From CAILZL01 sp049840395 (GTDB lineage Bacteria > Pseudomonadota > Gammaproteobacteria > Steroidobacterales > Steroidobacteraceae), in the NCBI GenBank assembly GCA_049840395.1, contig JASGLD010000001.1:744001-808000 (forward strand): a stretch of DNA of 64,000 nt, read 5' to 3'. Shown one piece after another: positions 8,322-17,509 of the stretch. The stretch's first letter is position 1; each line of letters begins with the position of its first letter. The notes under the pieces were generated by a model. The model searched no databases. It was not told the origin of the DNA and was given only the letters and a program-made list of their open reading frames with translations. A program made the translations under genes and the position numbers.

Positions 8322-9890
8322 ATGATCATTCGCAAGAAAGCACCGCAAGCGCTGGGACTGAACGAGCCGTTGCGTCACAACGATCACAAGCGCCCCTCCA
8401 CGCGCCGCGATTTCATCGCGCAGGGCTTCATGACCGGCGGTGCCACGCTGGTGGTGCCACCGCTGGTGGGCATGATGATGAATCCCGGCAAGGCCATGGC
8501 GTTGTCCGCCGATGTTTGGCGCAACAACATCTGCAACATCCAGCAAGGCGCAGGCAAGATACCGTTCATTTGTTTCGATCTGGCCGGCGGCGCCAACATT
8601 GCCGGTTCCAATGTGCTGGTCGGCAATCAAGGCGGTCAATTGGATCCGCTATCCACCGCCGGTTATTCCAAGCTGGGCCTGCCGGGCAACATGTTGCCCA
8701 ACAGTTCCACCGGCACCTTTATCGATACGCAATTCGGTCTGGCCTTTCATAGCGATAGTGCCTTCCTGCGTGGCATGTTGATGACCACCTCGGCCACCAC
8801 TCGCGCCATGGTCAATGGTGCGGTGATTCCAGCGCGTTCCGAAAACGACACCGGCAACAATCCGCACAACCCCATGTATGGCATTGCACGCGCCGGTGCA
8901 CGCGGCGAGTTGCTGACCTTGATCGGTTCGCAGAGTTCGGACTCGGGCGGCAATTCCATGGCGCCGTCCATGCTTATCGACAACACCATTCGTCCTACCA
9001 AGGTGGATCGTCCCAGCGATGCCACCGGTCTGGTAGATACCGGCGAATTGTCGACGTTGTTCCCTAGTGCCGCCGATACCGTGGCGGTGATGGAGTCTAT
9101 CGAACGCATCAGTCGCGACAAATTGGCGGTGGTCGATACCAAATTGACCACCGATGCAGCACTTAAACAGCAGGTGGATTGCAGCTACGTGAAGGCCGCC
9201 GATCTGGCGCAGCGTTTCAGCAGTCCTTCAGTGTTAGACCCGACCAAGGACGCCAACATCACCAGCATTTTCTCGACGCTGGGTGGAATTGCCAGCGATG
9301 GCGAGTTCGGCAAGACCGCTGCGGTGATGAAGCTGGTGGTCGATGGCATGGCCGGGGCGGGCACCATCACGATGGGCGGGTTTGACTATCACACCGGCGA
9401 TCGCGCCACGGGTGAAGCGCGCGATTTCCGCGCGGGTGTGTGCATGGGCGCCTGTCTGGAATACGCGGCGCGCACCGGCAAGCCACTGATGCTGTATGTG
9501 TTCAGCGATGGCTCGTTGAATTCCAATGGCATGATCGATAACTCCACCGGCGGTCGCGGCAAGGGCCAGTGGACTGGTGACAATCAATCCACTGCGGCCT
9601 CGTTCTTCCTGGTGTTGAATCCTGCCGGCAAGCCGCAGCCATACGCGGTGGGTCCGACGCCGGCGGCACGTCGTCAGCAGCTGGGTTACTTCCGTGCCTC
9701 GGGCGATGTCGAAACCTCGGGCAGCCCGGGCGCCAACTCGGTGGTGACACTGGTGGACATGGTGCTGCTCAACTACATGGCGCTGCATGGCGAGCAAAAC
9801 CAGTTTGCCAGCCGTTTCCCCAGCAGCGTGCTGAACTCGCAGATCGACGGCTCGATTGCCTTCAATCCCATCGTCAACGGTACGATTTAA
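8322..9890 (+). CDS. Tat-exported DUF1501-like protein
   Basis: 522 residues. The N-terminus has a twin-arginine motif (RRDFIAQGFMTGG) before a hydrophobic segment, predicting export of a folded, possibly cofactor-loaded protein. The mature start (FICFDLAGGANIAGSNVLVG) and a late stretch (MLYVFSDGSLNSNGM) resemble DUF1501 proteins, which adopt an alkaline-phosphatase/sulfatase-like fold and in planctomycetes sit beside PSCyt cytochrome genes. I do not see a complete set of metal ligands, so no enzymatic activity is assigned. Last gene of the rightward cluster, 57 bp after the LamG cytochrome. The combination of a Tat substrate with Sec-exported haem proteins suggests assembly in the periplasm. 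Homologues are sometimes labelled as a general secretion protein; nothing in this sequence supports that. Confidence 0.7.
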   Translation: MIIRKKAPQALGLNEPLRHNDHKRPSTRRDFIAQGFMTGGATLVVPPLVGMMMNPGKAMALSADVWRNNICNIQQGAGKIPFICFDLAGGANIAGSNVLVGNQGGQLDPLSTAGYSKLGLPGNMLPNSSTGTFIDTQFGLAFHSDSAFLRGMLMTTSATTRAMVNGAVIPARSENDTGNNPHNPMYGIARAGARGELLTLIGSQSSDSGGNSMAPSMLIDNTIRPTKVDRPSDATGLVDTGELSTLFPSAADTVAVMESIERISRDKLAVVDTKLTTDAALKQQVDCSYVKAADLAQRFSSPSVLDPTKDANITSIFSTLGGIASDGEFGKTAAVMKLVVDGMAGAGTITMGGFDYHTGDRATGEARDFRAGVCMGACLEYAARTGKPLMLYVFSDGSLNSNGMIDNSTGGRGKGQWTGDNQSTAASFFLVLNPAGKPQPYAVGPTPAARRQQLGYFRASGDVETSGSPGANSVVTLVDMVLLNYMALHGEQNQFASRFPSSVLNSQIDGSIAFNPIVNGTI

Positions 9891-9915
9891 CTCCAATACG
9901 TCACCGTCTCTTCCG

Positions 9916-9944
9916 GTAGGGGCGGGTCTTAGACCCACCCCTAC
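9916..9944. repeat. GTAG-type REP palindrome
   Basis: A hairpin beginning GTAGGGGCGGGTC and ending GACCCACCCCTAC with a minimal loop, 26 bp after the DUF1501-like gene. It shares its GTAGG...CCTAC ends with the elements at 17413, 23215 and 29644. The GTAG head is typical of REP elements of the SMAG type, which are mobilised by REP-associated tyrosine transposases. It could also terminate the upstream operon, although no T-tract follows. Confidence 0.65.
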
Positions 9945-9995
9945 AAAGTTGATTGCATCGGTTAACATGCGCGACATTCCTCGGCCGGTGCGCGC

Positions 9996-12290
9996 ATGTC
10001 ACGTTTCGTTTTAGAACAACAACACACGCTGCCCTGTTTTCATCTCGTTAAGCGAGCGCACCGCGCATTGCTGAGCGCTGGTTTATTGCTGTTGTCGGCG
10101 CTGCATCCCGTGCTGGCCCAGGAGGCTGCCCCAACCCGGCAAGACCCAGCGATCGCCGCCACGCGGCCACGCGTAGGCTTGGTGCTAAGCGGTGGCGGCG
10201 CACGCGGTGCGGCACATATCGGTGTGTTGAAAGTGCTGGATGCCTTGCATGTGCCGGTGGACGCCATTGCCGGCACCAGCATGGGTGCCTTGGTCGGGGG
10301 GCTGTATGCCTCCGGTATGACGCCTGCCGAAATCGAAACGCTGGTGAATTCATTGGACTGGCAGGACGCATTTCGCGACCGCCCGCCGCGGACGACTCTG
10401 GGTTTTCGTCGCAAGCAAGACGATCGTAATTTCCTGGTGCGTTATTCGCTGGGCGTGAGCATGGAGGGTTTCGAGCTGCCCACCGGTCTGGTGCAAGGCC
10501 AGAAGCAAACGCAGTTGTTACGCGGTGCGACCCTGCCGGTGGCGGGTACGACTGACTTCGATAAATTGCCCACGCCATTCCGCGCCATTGCCACCGATCT
10601 GGAATCGGGCAAGGAGGTGGTCATGAGTTCCGGTGATCTGGTCACCGCCATGCGCGCCAGCATGTCTGCGCCCGGTGTGTTTACACCGGAAGAAGTGAAT
10701 GGTCGTCTGTTGGTGGATGGCGGCTTGGTCAACAACCTGCCCACCGAAATTGCACGCGCCATGAATGTCGATGTGTTGATCGTGGTGGACGTTAGTTTTC
10801 CACTTTCCAGTGCCGATGAGCTGACCTCGCCCCTGGCAGTGACCAATCAAGCAGTGGCCATCATGGTACGCAATCGTACTTTGGAAAAGCGCGCGGCGCT
10901 GCAGCCCAGTGACATCGTGATCGATCCAGAGCTGGGCACCATGAGTTCTGCGGATTTCGCGCGCGTGGGGCGTGCCTTGGCTGCGGGTGAATCCGCAGCG
11001 CAGGCTGCCAGCGAACAACTCAAGACCTTGTCCATGAGTGAAGCTGCGTACTGGCAGTACCAAGCCGCACGTTTACCGAAATCATTACAGACACCGCGCA
11101 TCAATTTCGTCCAAACGGATGTCGAGTCGGCGCGTTATGCAGAAGCGGTGGATGCGGTAATGGAGGATTTGAAGGGCCAGCCATTGGATCGTGTGCGCGT
11201 CAACGATGATCTGGCCAGCCTGTATGCACTGGATCTGTTCGAGTCCATCGATTACTCGCTGGTCAATCGCAATCAGCAGAGCGGTTTGGAGTTCCATCTC
11301 AAGCCCAAGAGTTGGGGACCGAACTATGTGCGCGTCGGCATCAATCTCGAAGATGACTTCGCCGGTAACAGTCGCTACAACCTGGCCTCGCGCTTGATCA
11401 TGACCGATCTTAATAACCTGGGCGCCGAGTGGCTGACCGATGTACAGATTGGTGATCGGCCGCGCTTTGCGACTGAGTACTATCAGCCGTTGTCATGGCG
11501 GCAACGCTACTTCGTTGCGCCGCGGCTTGAATACGGCGTGCGCAGTCTGCCCTTGCTCAGCGATGACGATAAGGAACTGGCCGAGTACCGTGTGCGTAAT
11601 GCCCTGGCCAGTGTTGATATGGGGCGCGAGCTGGCCAACTGGGGCGAGATGCGCGTCGGCGTGCAGCGCGGTTTCGGTTCGTCGCGGGTGTTGATCGGTG
11701 ATCCGAATTTGCCTATCGAGCGCTACAACACCGGCGGTTACTTCGCGCGTTTTTCTTACGACACACTGGACAATGTGTTTTTCCCAAGGCGCGGTGCGCA
11801 GGTCACGCTGCAGTGGAATGCAGAACGCGCAGCACTGGGTGCCGATCGCAGTTCTGACAAGGTGTCGGTGGAGTGGCAGATGGCCAAGACCTTCGATCGC
11901 TACACCATGATTCTGTCCACGGACATCGGTTCCAATCTGACCGACGATCCAGCTACACACGATTACTTCACGTTGGGCGGTTTTCTGAATTTATCCGGCG
12001 TGACTACGGGATCGTTATCCGGACCTCACTATGGCATTGCGCGCCTGATCTACTACAAGCAGGTGGGGCGTGGCGGTAGCGGTGTGTTGCAGTTGCCGGC
12101 TTACGCGGGTATTTCCATTGAGGCGGGTAACACCTGGCAGCGCCGCAGTGATGCCAGCTTCGCCAACCTGCGCCACGACGGCAGCTTGTTCTTCGGTGCG
12201 GATACGCCGTTGGGTCCGCTGTACTTGGCGGCCGGTGTGGATGATCGTCGCAAGACGGCGTTCTATTTGTTTCTGGGCCGCTCTTTCTGA
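9996..12290 (+). CDS. Patatin-like phospholipase with Omp85 barrel (PlpD-type, type Vd secretion)
   Basis: 764 residues. Signal peptide (ALLSAGLLLLSALHPVLAQ), then a patatin domain with the oxyanion loop SGGGARGAAHIGVL, the nucleophile elbow GTSMG (Ser95) and the catalytic DGG (Asp241), so the Ser-Asp dyad is intact. A POTRA-like segment follows (about 370-430). The C-terminal third looks like a 16-strand surface-antigen/Omp85 barrel, ending in the expected aromatic strand FYLFLGRSF. This order matches PlpD of Pseudomonas, in which the lipase is carried to the surface by its own barrel. The likely reaction is hydrolysis of phospholipid acyl esters at the outer membrane. The ATG at 9996 has no strong Shine-Dalgarno, but it gives a complete signal peptide. 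It stands alone between a REP hairpin and a small hypothetical gene. Confidence 0.9.
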   Translation: MSRFVLEQQHTLPCFHLVKRAHRALLSAGLLLLSALHPVLAQEAAPTRQDPAIAATRPRVGLVLSGGGARGAAHIGVLKVLDALHVPVDAIAGTSMGALVGGLYASGMTPAEIETLVNSLDWQDAFRDRPPRTTLGFRRKQDDRNFLVRYSLGVSMEGFELPTGLVQGQKQTQLLRGATLPVAGTTDFDKLPTPFRAIATDLESGKEVVMSSGDLVTAMRASMSAPGVFTPEEVNGRLLVDGGLVNNLPTEIARAMNVDVLIVVDVSFPLSSADELTSPLAVTNQAVAIMVRNRTLEKRAALQPSDIVIDPELGTMSSADFARVGRALAAGESAAQAASEQLKTLSMSEAAYWQYQAARLPKSLQTPRINFVQTDVESARYAEAVDAVMEDLKGQPLDRVRVNDDLASLYALDLFESIDYSLVNRNQQSGLEFHLKPKSWGPNYVRVGINLEDDFAGNSRYNLASRLIMTDLNNLGAEWLTDVQIGDRPRFATEYYQPLSWRQRYFVAPRLEYGVRSLPLLSDDDKELAEYRVRNALASVDMGRELANWGEMRVGVQRGFGSSRVLIGDPNLPIERYNTGGYFARFSYDTLDNVFFPRRGAQVTLQWNAERAALGADRSSDKVSVEWQMAKTFDRYTMILSTDIGSNLTDDPATHDYFTLGGFLNLSGVTTGSLSGPHYGIARLIYYKQVGRGGSGVLQLPAYAGISIEAGNTWQRRSDASFANLRHDGSLFFGADTPLGPLYLAAGVDDRRKTAFYLFLGRSF

Positions 12291-12315
12291 GCAGGCTTCA
12301 TCTAGTGAGATTGAT

Positions 12316-12534
12316 ATGAGCGATGTATCTGATGAAACGCTGTGGGCATTGAAGACGGCCTTTTGCTACATGCCCAAGGCCATCGAGGTGAATCGCTATG
12401 ATCATGGCGATCGCGTCGAAAAAATCCTGGCCGACATTGAAACTGTGCGCGCTGCGTTGTTGGCGCAGGGAATTGATCCTGAAGAAGTGTACGGCGAGAT
12501 GAATCCAGACAGTACTGGACCCTCCTGCCTGTGA
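12316..12534 (+). CDS. Small hypothetical protein (72 aa)
   Basis: Starts 25 bp after the patatin gene with GTGAG upstream of the ATG. The product is acidic, without signal peptide or membrane segment, and appears helical (ETLWALKTAFCYMPKAIEV...DRVEKILADIETVRAALLAQGID). No family recognised. Codon use and composition match its neighbours, and the frame is open in isolation, so I consider it probably real. It may be cotranscribed with the patatin gene. Confidence 0.55.
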   Translation: MSDVSDETLWALKTAFCYMPKAIEVNRYDHGDRVEKILADIETVRAALLAQGIDPEEVYGEMNPDSTGPSCL

Positions 12535-12630
12535 TTCGAACTGATTGCAGGGAAAATCCTATCTTTGACACGCCCACGTACTGCAATGTGGATAGTGCGG
12601 ATCAAGAATTGATGGCCTTGAGTCGATAAG

Positions 12631-12649
12631 CGATTTCCGCCGGAAATCG
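12631..12649. repeat. Short perfect hairpin
   Basis: An 8-bp inverted repeat (CGATTTCC / GGAAATCG) with a 3-nt loop in the 242-bp gap before the diguanylate cyclase gene. There is no T-tract, so it may be an operator or a weak terminator of the upstream gene. Nothing else is apparent in the gap. Confidence 0.45.
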
Positions 12650-12776
12650 GTTGAATCCGTAAATGAGTCAATTGTGATGGGCTCATCAATGCTGGCCATT
12701 GTCGGCGTGTCGTGTCGTGCGGACGCCTATACTCCGCTGCGTTTCGACTCTCTCTCAAGTTCAAGGTGTTATTGGT

Positions 12777-14591
12777 TTGTCGCGTTTCTGGCGTTTCATT
12801 TTTCTATGTGTGCTGGCTTGTCTGAACCTGAATCAGGCAATTGCTGCGGCAAGTGATACGCACCCGGTAACACTCACTGGCAATTGGTCCTATCACTGGG
12901 GTGAACTGCCACGCACTGCAAGTGGTTGGGCTTTCGATCAAGCTGCGTGGCAAAGCACCTCGGCTCCAGAAGGCATCGATGGTCGTGGCGCAGCACGCAC
13001 CTTGTGGTTGCGATTGCAATTACCGCAGGGGGCCTGGCGTGATCCCTATCTATTCATTCCCAGCGTCGATCTGAGTACCCAGGTATTCGATAGCGAAGCA
13101 TTGCTATACCAATTCGGTGATTTTGACGCACAGGGGCGCAGCCGTTTCCTAGGTTGGCCCTGGCACTTGGTGTCCGTACCTGTTAATGACCTGGGACAGG
13201 TACTCTACTTCCGCGTGTACTCGGACTATGCCGACATTGGTTTGTCGGGCGAGGTTTTGCTGGGCGAACGTGCCGAGTTGTTGCAGCGTGTTTATGCGCG
13301 CGGCTTCGCCGGATTGGTGTTTGCGCTGGTGGTGTTCATTGTCGGTTTCATCAGCATGTGTCTGGGGTTGATCAAGCGCGATCACGGTGTGGCGCTGGCC
13401 ACGGGCATACTATCCTTCGATCTGGCGCTGATGATGTTCGCAGAGAATGAATTGACCCAGGTGGCCTATTTCGCACCCTTGCTATGGCGCTATGTAGCGG
13501 CCTTCAGTTACTTCCTGGTGCCGGCCTTGCTGGCTTGGGTGGTATTGGAGTGGCGTAAGCAAGCGCCGCCGCGCAGTGTGCGTCCGGTGATCTGTTGCAG
13601 CGTGTTGTACGCGCTGGGTGTATTGCTGGCGTCGTTGGGTGGATTCAATTTCATCAATGCTTATCCTGCCTTTGATGTGCTGTTCATCGTGTTGGTGCTG
13701 GCGTTGCTGACCGATAGCCTGTTGCAGATGCGGCGCGTCGGTGTGGAGGGCGTGTTGGTCGCCTTGGGGATGTTGACGGTGTTCGTATCGCTGCTGGTGG
13801 ACATGGCCAGCGCACATGGTTTGATTCAGTGGATCGGTCGTGCCGGGCAGTGGGGCCTGGCGTGCTTCGCACTGTCGTCGTTGGCGGTGTACCTGGTGCG
13901 TGACTGGCACCAGCAAATCGAGCTGAATCGACTCAAACATTCTCTGGAGCTGCAAGTGGCGGAACGCACCTGCGAATTGCTATCCAGTCAGCAGCAGCTA
14001 TTGCAGCTGGCCAATGAAGATGCACTGACCGGTCTGCTCAATCGTCGCGCGTTCATGGCGCGCGCCATCGAAGTCATCAAGCAGGCCATGCAGCAGGGCA
14101 GGCCTTTGTCGCTGGTGTTGTTCGATGTGGATCATTTTAAGCTGATCAACGATCAGCATGGTCATGCGGTGGGCGATGAGGTGTTGCGCGCCATTGCGCA
14201 TGCGGTACGCGATAATAGTCGCGCCGAAGATTTGCTGTGTCGTTATGGTGGCGAAGAGTTCGTCATGCTCATGCCGATGACGCATGCCGACGTTGCCGAA
14301 CGCTATGTGCAACGTTTACGCGCAGCCATCGCTGAGTTAAGGCTCGACAAGCCGGCAGGGAATCAAGAAAGGCGTGCGCTGCAAGTGAGCGTCAGTATCG
14401 GCCTGGTGGCGTTGGGCGATGCCACACAGCAAGCGCTCGATCCGGTGAAGATGCTGGATCAGATTCTGTCGCAGGCGGATGCCGCCATGTACAAAGTGAA
14501 GAACAACGGCCGCAATGGTGTGGAATTACGGCACGGTTTATGGGCCAGCGATACGGCGGCGTGGCTGGCCGCGCGCCGCATTACCAATTAA
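12777..14591 (+). CDS. 7TM sensor diguanylate cyclase (GGEEF)
   Basis: About 604 residues from a TTG at 12777 preceded by AAGGTG at 8-9 nt; upstream TTG/GTG options (12699, 12717) lack a Shine-Dalgarno and would precede the signal peptide SRFWRFIFLCVLACLNLNQAIAA. A periplasmic beta-rich 7TMR-DISM-extracellular-like domain (about 25-185) is followed by seven hydrophobic helices (about 195-400), a coiled coil (LNRLKHSLELQVAERTCELL) and a GGDEF domain. Catalytic GGEEF is intact (RYGGEEFVMLMP), as are FDVDHFKLIND and the ADAAMYKVKNNGRN signature. I see no RxxD inhibitory site five residues upstream of GGEEF. Predicted to make c-di-GMP in response to an extracellular ligand. Convergent with folE2; only 8 bp separate the two stops. 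Confidence 0.88.
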   Translation: MSRFWRFIFLCVLACLNLNQAIAAASDTHPVTLTGNWSYHWGELPRTASGWAFDQAAWQSTSAPEGIDGRGAARTLWLRLQLPQGAWRDPYLFIPSVDLSTQVFDSEALLYQFGDFDAQGRSRFLGWPWHLVSVPVNDLGQVLYFRVYSDYADIGLSGEVLLGERAELLQRVYARGFAGLVFALVVFIVGFISMCLGLIKRDHGVALATGILSFDLALMMFAENELTQVAYFAPLLWRYVAAFSYFLVPALLAWVVLEWRKQAPPRSVRPVICCSVLYALGVLLASLGGFNFINAYPAFDVLFIVLVLALLTDSLLQMRRVGVEGVLVALGMLTVFVSLLVDMASAHGLIQWIGRAGQWGLACFALSSLAVYLVRDWHQQIELNRLKHSLELQVAERTCELLSSQQQLLQLANEDALTGLLNRRAFMARAIEVIKQAMQQGRPLSLVLFDVDHFKLINDQHGHAVGDEVLRAIAHAVRDNSRAEDLLCRYGGEEFVMLMPMTHADVAERYVQRLRAAIAELRLDKPAGNQERRALQVSVSIGLVALGDATQQALDPVKMLDQILSQADAAMYKVKNNGRNGVELRHGLWASDTAAWLAARRITN

Positions 14592-14599
14592 CTAAATTA

Positions 14600-15415
14600 C
14601 TAGGCGTCCTTGTCATTTTCGATCAAGGCGTAGGCCGAGTGATTGTGGATGGACTCGAAGTTCTCGGTCTCCACGGTGTAGGCGCGAATGCGCGGTTCAT
14701 TGTTTAAGCGCACGGCCAGGTCGCGCACGATGTCTTCAACGAACTTGGGATTGTCGTAGGCGCGTTCGGTAACGAACTTTTCATCGGCGCGTTTGAGAAT
14801 GCCGTATACCTCGCAGGACGCCTCCTGCTCAGCGATATCGATCAATTCTTCCAGCCACATATGCTCGTTGATGCGCGCCGTAAGCGTGATATGCGAGCGC
14901 TGATTGTGCGCGCCGTAATCGGAGATGGCCTTGGAGCAGGGGCACAGACTGGTGGCGGCCACGACTACTTTCAGCCATAGCTCGGTCTTGCCATGTCCCT
15001 GCTTGTCGACAACATGCTCGCCAATCAACGCAGCCTGATAATTCATCAAGCTTTCCACGCCGCTTTTCGGCGCCTTCTTCATTACGAAGAAGGGAAACTT
15101 CATTTCGATATGACCCACTTCTGCATTCAAGTGCGTGGTCATTTCCTTGAGCATGGCGCCGAATGAATCCACCGAAATCTCGCGCTCATGCTTGTGCAGA
15201 ATCTCCACGAAGCGCGACATGTGCGTGCCCTTGAAGTTGTGCGGCAGCGCCACGTACATGTTGAAATTGGCGATGGTGTGCTGTTCGCCGCCGGAACGGT
15301 CTTTAACACGCACCGGATGAAACACATCCTTGATGCCGACCTTGTTGATCGGAATGCGGCGCGTATCGGCGCGGTTCTGCACGTCCTCGATGGTCGAGGT
15401 CTTTTGGGTCGTCAT
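14600..15415 (-). CDS. folE2: GTP cyclohydrolase I, FolE2 (type IB)
   Basis: 271 residues. Converts GTP to 7,8-dihydroneopterin triphosphate, the first step of folate and, through QueD, queuosine synthesis. Family hallmarks are visible: DVQNRADTRRIPINKVGIKDV at the N-terminus, the metal-binding cysteine in TSLCPCSKAIS, and the C-terminal ENFESIHNHSAYA. FolE2 can use metals other than zinc, and in many bacteria it is a zinc-limitation backup. The ATG at 15415 is chosen because the family starts at this point; an in-frame extension to 15472 would run into dxs. It follows dxs by 20 bp and is probably cotranscribed, so it may be the main housekeeping enzyme here. I see no Zur-box-like dyad in front of it. 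Confidence 0.95.
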   Translation of the reverse strand: MTTQKTSTIEDVQNRADTRRIPINKVGIKDVFHPVRVKDRSGGEQHTIANFNMYVALPHNFKGTHMSRFVEILHKHEREISVDSFGAMLKEMTTHLNAEVGHIEMKFPFFVMKKAPKSGVESLMNYQAALIGEHVVDKQGHGKTELWLKVVVAATSLCPCSKAISDYGAHNQRSHITLTARINEHMWLEELIDIAEQEASCEVYGILKRADEKFVTERAYDNPKFVEDIVRDLAVRLNNEPRIRAYTVETENFESIHNHSAYALIENDKDA

Positions 15416-15435
15416 GGAAACTATATCTCTTGCGA

Positions 15436-17322
15436 TCAGCCGCCCGCAGCGCGGGCAGGGGCAGGCCACCAACGGCTGATAGTGGTGGTGATTGTCTGAA
15501 TATCAAGGCCGGCAGCCTCCAGGCAGTTCTGGCGTGAACCGTGTTCGATGAAGCGATCGGGAATGCCCAACTGCAATAACTGTGGCTTGTGACCGTGGGC
15601 ATTCAACAATTCGGATACGGCGCTGCCGGCGCCGCCCACCACGGTGTTTTCTTCGACGGTGATAAAGGCCTTGTGGCGCCCGACGAGTTTCAAAATCAAT
15701 TCTTCGTCCAGCGGCTTGATGAAGCGCATGTTCACCAACGTGGCGTCGAGCGTTTCGGCCACCGGCGCGCAGAAACCCACCATGGGCCCCCATGCCAGAA
15801 TGCACAGGCCGCTGCGGCCTTCGCGCATTACCTGCGCCTTGCCGATGGGCAAAGCGGTCATCTCACGTTCGATATGCGCACCGGTGCCCTGACCGCGTGG
15901 ATAACGCACCGCGGCGGGCGAGCCCAATTGCACCGAGGTGTAGAGCATTTGCCGACATTCGTTTTCGTCGGCCGGCGCCATGATGGTCATGTTGGGAATG
16001 CAGCGCAGGAAGCTCAGATCGAAGCTACCCTGATGGGTGGCGCCATCGCCACCCACCAAACCGGCGCGATCCAGTGCGAAAGTCACCGGCAGATTCTGCA
16101 AGGCGACATCGTGAATCAATTGATCGTAGGCGCGCTGCAGAAAACTGGAATAAATGGCTACCACAGGGCGCAAGCCATCGCAGGCCAGGCCGGCGGCAAA
16201 GGTCACGGCATGTTGTTCTGCGATGGCTACGTCGAAGTAGCGATCCGGAAAGCGTTTGGAATATTCCACCATGCCCGAGCCTTCGCGCATGGCCGGTGTG
16301 ATACCCACTACGCGTGGATCTGACTCAGCCATGTCGCATAGCCAGTCGCCAAATACCTGCGAGTAACTGGGGCCGCTGGCTTTTTCCTTGAAGATCACGC
16401 CGCTGACCGGATCGAACGGACCCGGGCCATGCCACTTGATGGGATCGGCTTCGGCGGGCGCATAGCCCTTGCCCTTGCGCGTGACCACATGCAGGAACTG
16501 CGGGCCTTTCAGCTCGCGAATATTTTTCAGCGTGGACACCAGGGCATCCACATCGTGGCCATCTATCGGGCCGATGTAGTTGAAGCCCATTTCTTCGAAG
16601 ATGGTGCCGGGCAGGATCATGCCCTTCATGTGCTCTTCGGAGCGACGCGCCAGTTCCCACATGGGCGGTACGCGCTTAAGAATTTTTTTACCGCCCTCGC
16701 GCAGGTGCGCATACAACTTGCCGGAGAGCATGCGTGCAAAATAATTGGAAAACGCGCCGACATTTTCCGAAATGGACATGTCGTTGTCGTTCAACACCAC
16801 CAGCAAATTGGTGTCCAGTGCGCCAGCGTGATTCAAGGCCTCAAAGGCCATGCCGGCAGTAATGGCGCCATCACCGATTACGGCGACGGCGCGCCGCTGG
16901 CTGCTGGTGCGTTTGGCAGCCATGGCCATACCCAGCGCGGCGCTGATGGAGGTGCTGGAATGGCCCACGCCGAAAGTGTCGTACTCGCTTTCGCTGCGGG
17001 TGGGGAAGGGGGCCAGACCATCCTTGTGCTTGATGGTATGCAATTGATCGCGACGACCAGTGAGCACCTTGTGTGGATAGGCCTGATGGCCCACATCCCA
17101 CACCAGTCGGTCTTCTGGGGTGTCGTAAACGTAGTGCAGGGCGATGGTGAGTTCCACCGTGCCCAGTCCCGCCGCAAAGTGGCCGCCGCGCTGGCTGACC
17201 GTTTCGATCAAGAACTGGCGCAATTCCGCCGCCAGCGGCTTGAGTTGCGTGACCGCCAGCCGGCGCAGATCTGCGGGCGTATCAATGGCGGACAACAGGG
17301 GGAAGGAAGAGGACTGAGTCAT
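15436..17322 (-). CDS. dxs: 1-deoxy-D-xylulose-5-phosphate synthase
   Basis: 628 residues, normal for Dxs. A ThDP-dependent cytoplasmic enzyme that condenses pyruvate and glyceraldehyde 3-phosphate, the entry of the MEP isoprenoid pathway. Visible signatures are the N-terminal DVGHQAYPHKVLTGRRD, the ThDP/Mg segment GDGAITAGMAFEALNHAG with a downstream NDNDMSIS, GPIDGHD, and in the pyrimidine domain FDVAIAEQHAVTFAAGLA. The ATG at 17322 (MTQSSSF) is preferred over a TTG three codons earlier. It lies downstream of ispA and upstream of folE2 in the conserved xseB-ispA-dxs arrangement; a GTAG palindrome sits in the 191-bp gap to ispA and might process or attenuate the mRNA. Confidence 0.97.
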   Translation of the reverse strand: MTQSSSFPLLSAIDTPADLRRLAVTQLKPLAAELRQFLIETVSQRGGHFAAGLGTVELTIALHYVYDTPEDRLVWDVGHQAYPHKVLTGRRDQLHTIKHKDGLAPFPTRSESEYDTFGVGHSSTSISAALGMAMAAKRTSSQRRAVAVIGDGAITAGMAFEALNHAGALDTNLLVVLNDNDMSISENVGAFSNYFARMLSGKLYAHLREGGKKILKRVPPMWELARRSEEHMKGMILPGTIFEEMGFNYIGPIDGHDVDALVSTLKNIRELKGPQFLHVVTRKGKGYAPAEADPIKWHGPGPFDPVSGVIFKEKASGPSYSQVFGDWLCDMAESDPRVVGITPAMREGSGMVEYSKRFPDRYFDVAIAEQHAVTFAAGLACDGLRPVVAIYSSFLQRAYDQLIHDVALQNLPVTFALDRAGLVGGDGATHQGSFDLSFLRCIPNMTIMAPADENECRQMLYTSVQLGSPAAVRYPRGQGTGAHIEREMTALPIGKAQVMREGRSGLCILAWGPMVGFCAPVAETLDATLVNMRFIKPLDEELILKLVGRHKAFITVEENTVVGGAGSAVSELLNAHGHKPQLLQLGIPDRFIEHGSRQNCLEAAGLDIQTITTTISRWWPAPARAAGG

Positions 17323-17412
17323 TGGCGGCAAGTGTACTAGAACCGCTCTGCTGCGGCAGGTCGGGCTTCGGGTGAATTGCTCCTGTTCCAGAGCAAGAAA
17401 TTTTCTCTTTTT

Positions 17413-17486
17413 GTAGGTCTTATCGTCTTGTCGGTCGGGTTTTATACCCGACTCTTTCTAAGAGTCGGGTATAAAACCCGACCTAC
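17413..17486. repeat. GTAG-type REP dimer between ispA and dxs
   Basis: An imperfect dimer of palindromes with GTAGG at the left end and CCTAC at the right end. The inner arms contain GTCGGGTTTTATACCCGACTC and its complement around a TTTCTAA spacer. The element occupies most of the non-coding gap between ispA and dxs and can fold into a long hairpin in the polycistronic RNA. Confidence 0.75.
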
Positions 17487-17509
17487 AGTGGATCGTGCAA
17501 GGCGACCGG

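Noticed and set aside
8322..9890. Label as a general secretion pathway (GspF-like) protein
   Set aside because: The protein has a twin-arginine signal and a DUF1501-like body, with no GspF membrane helices.
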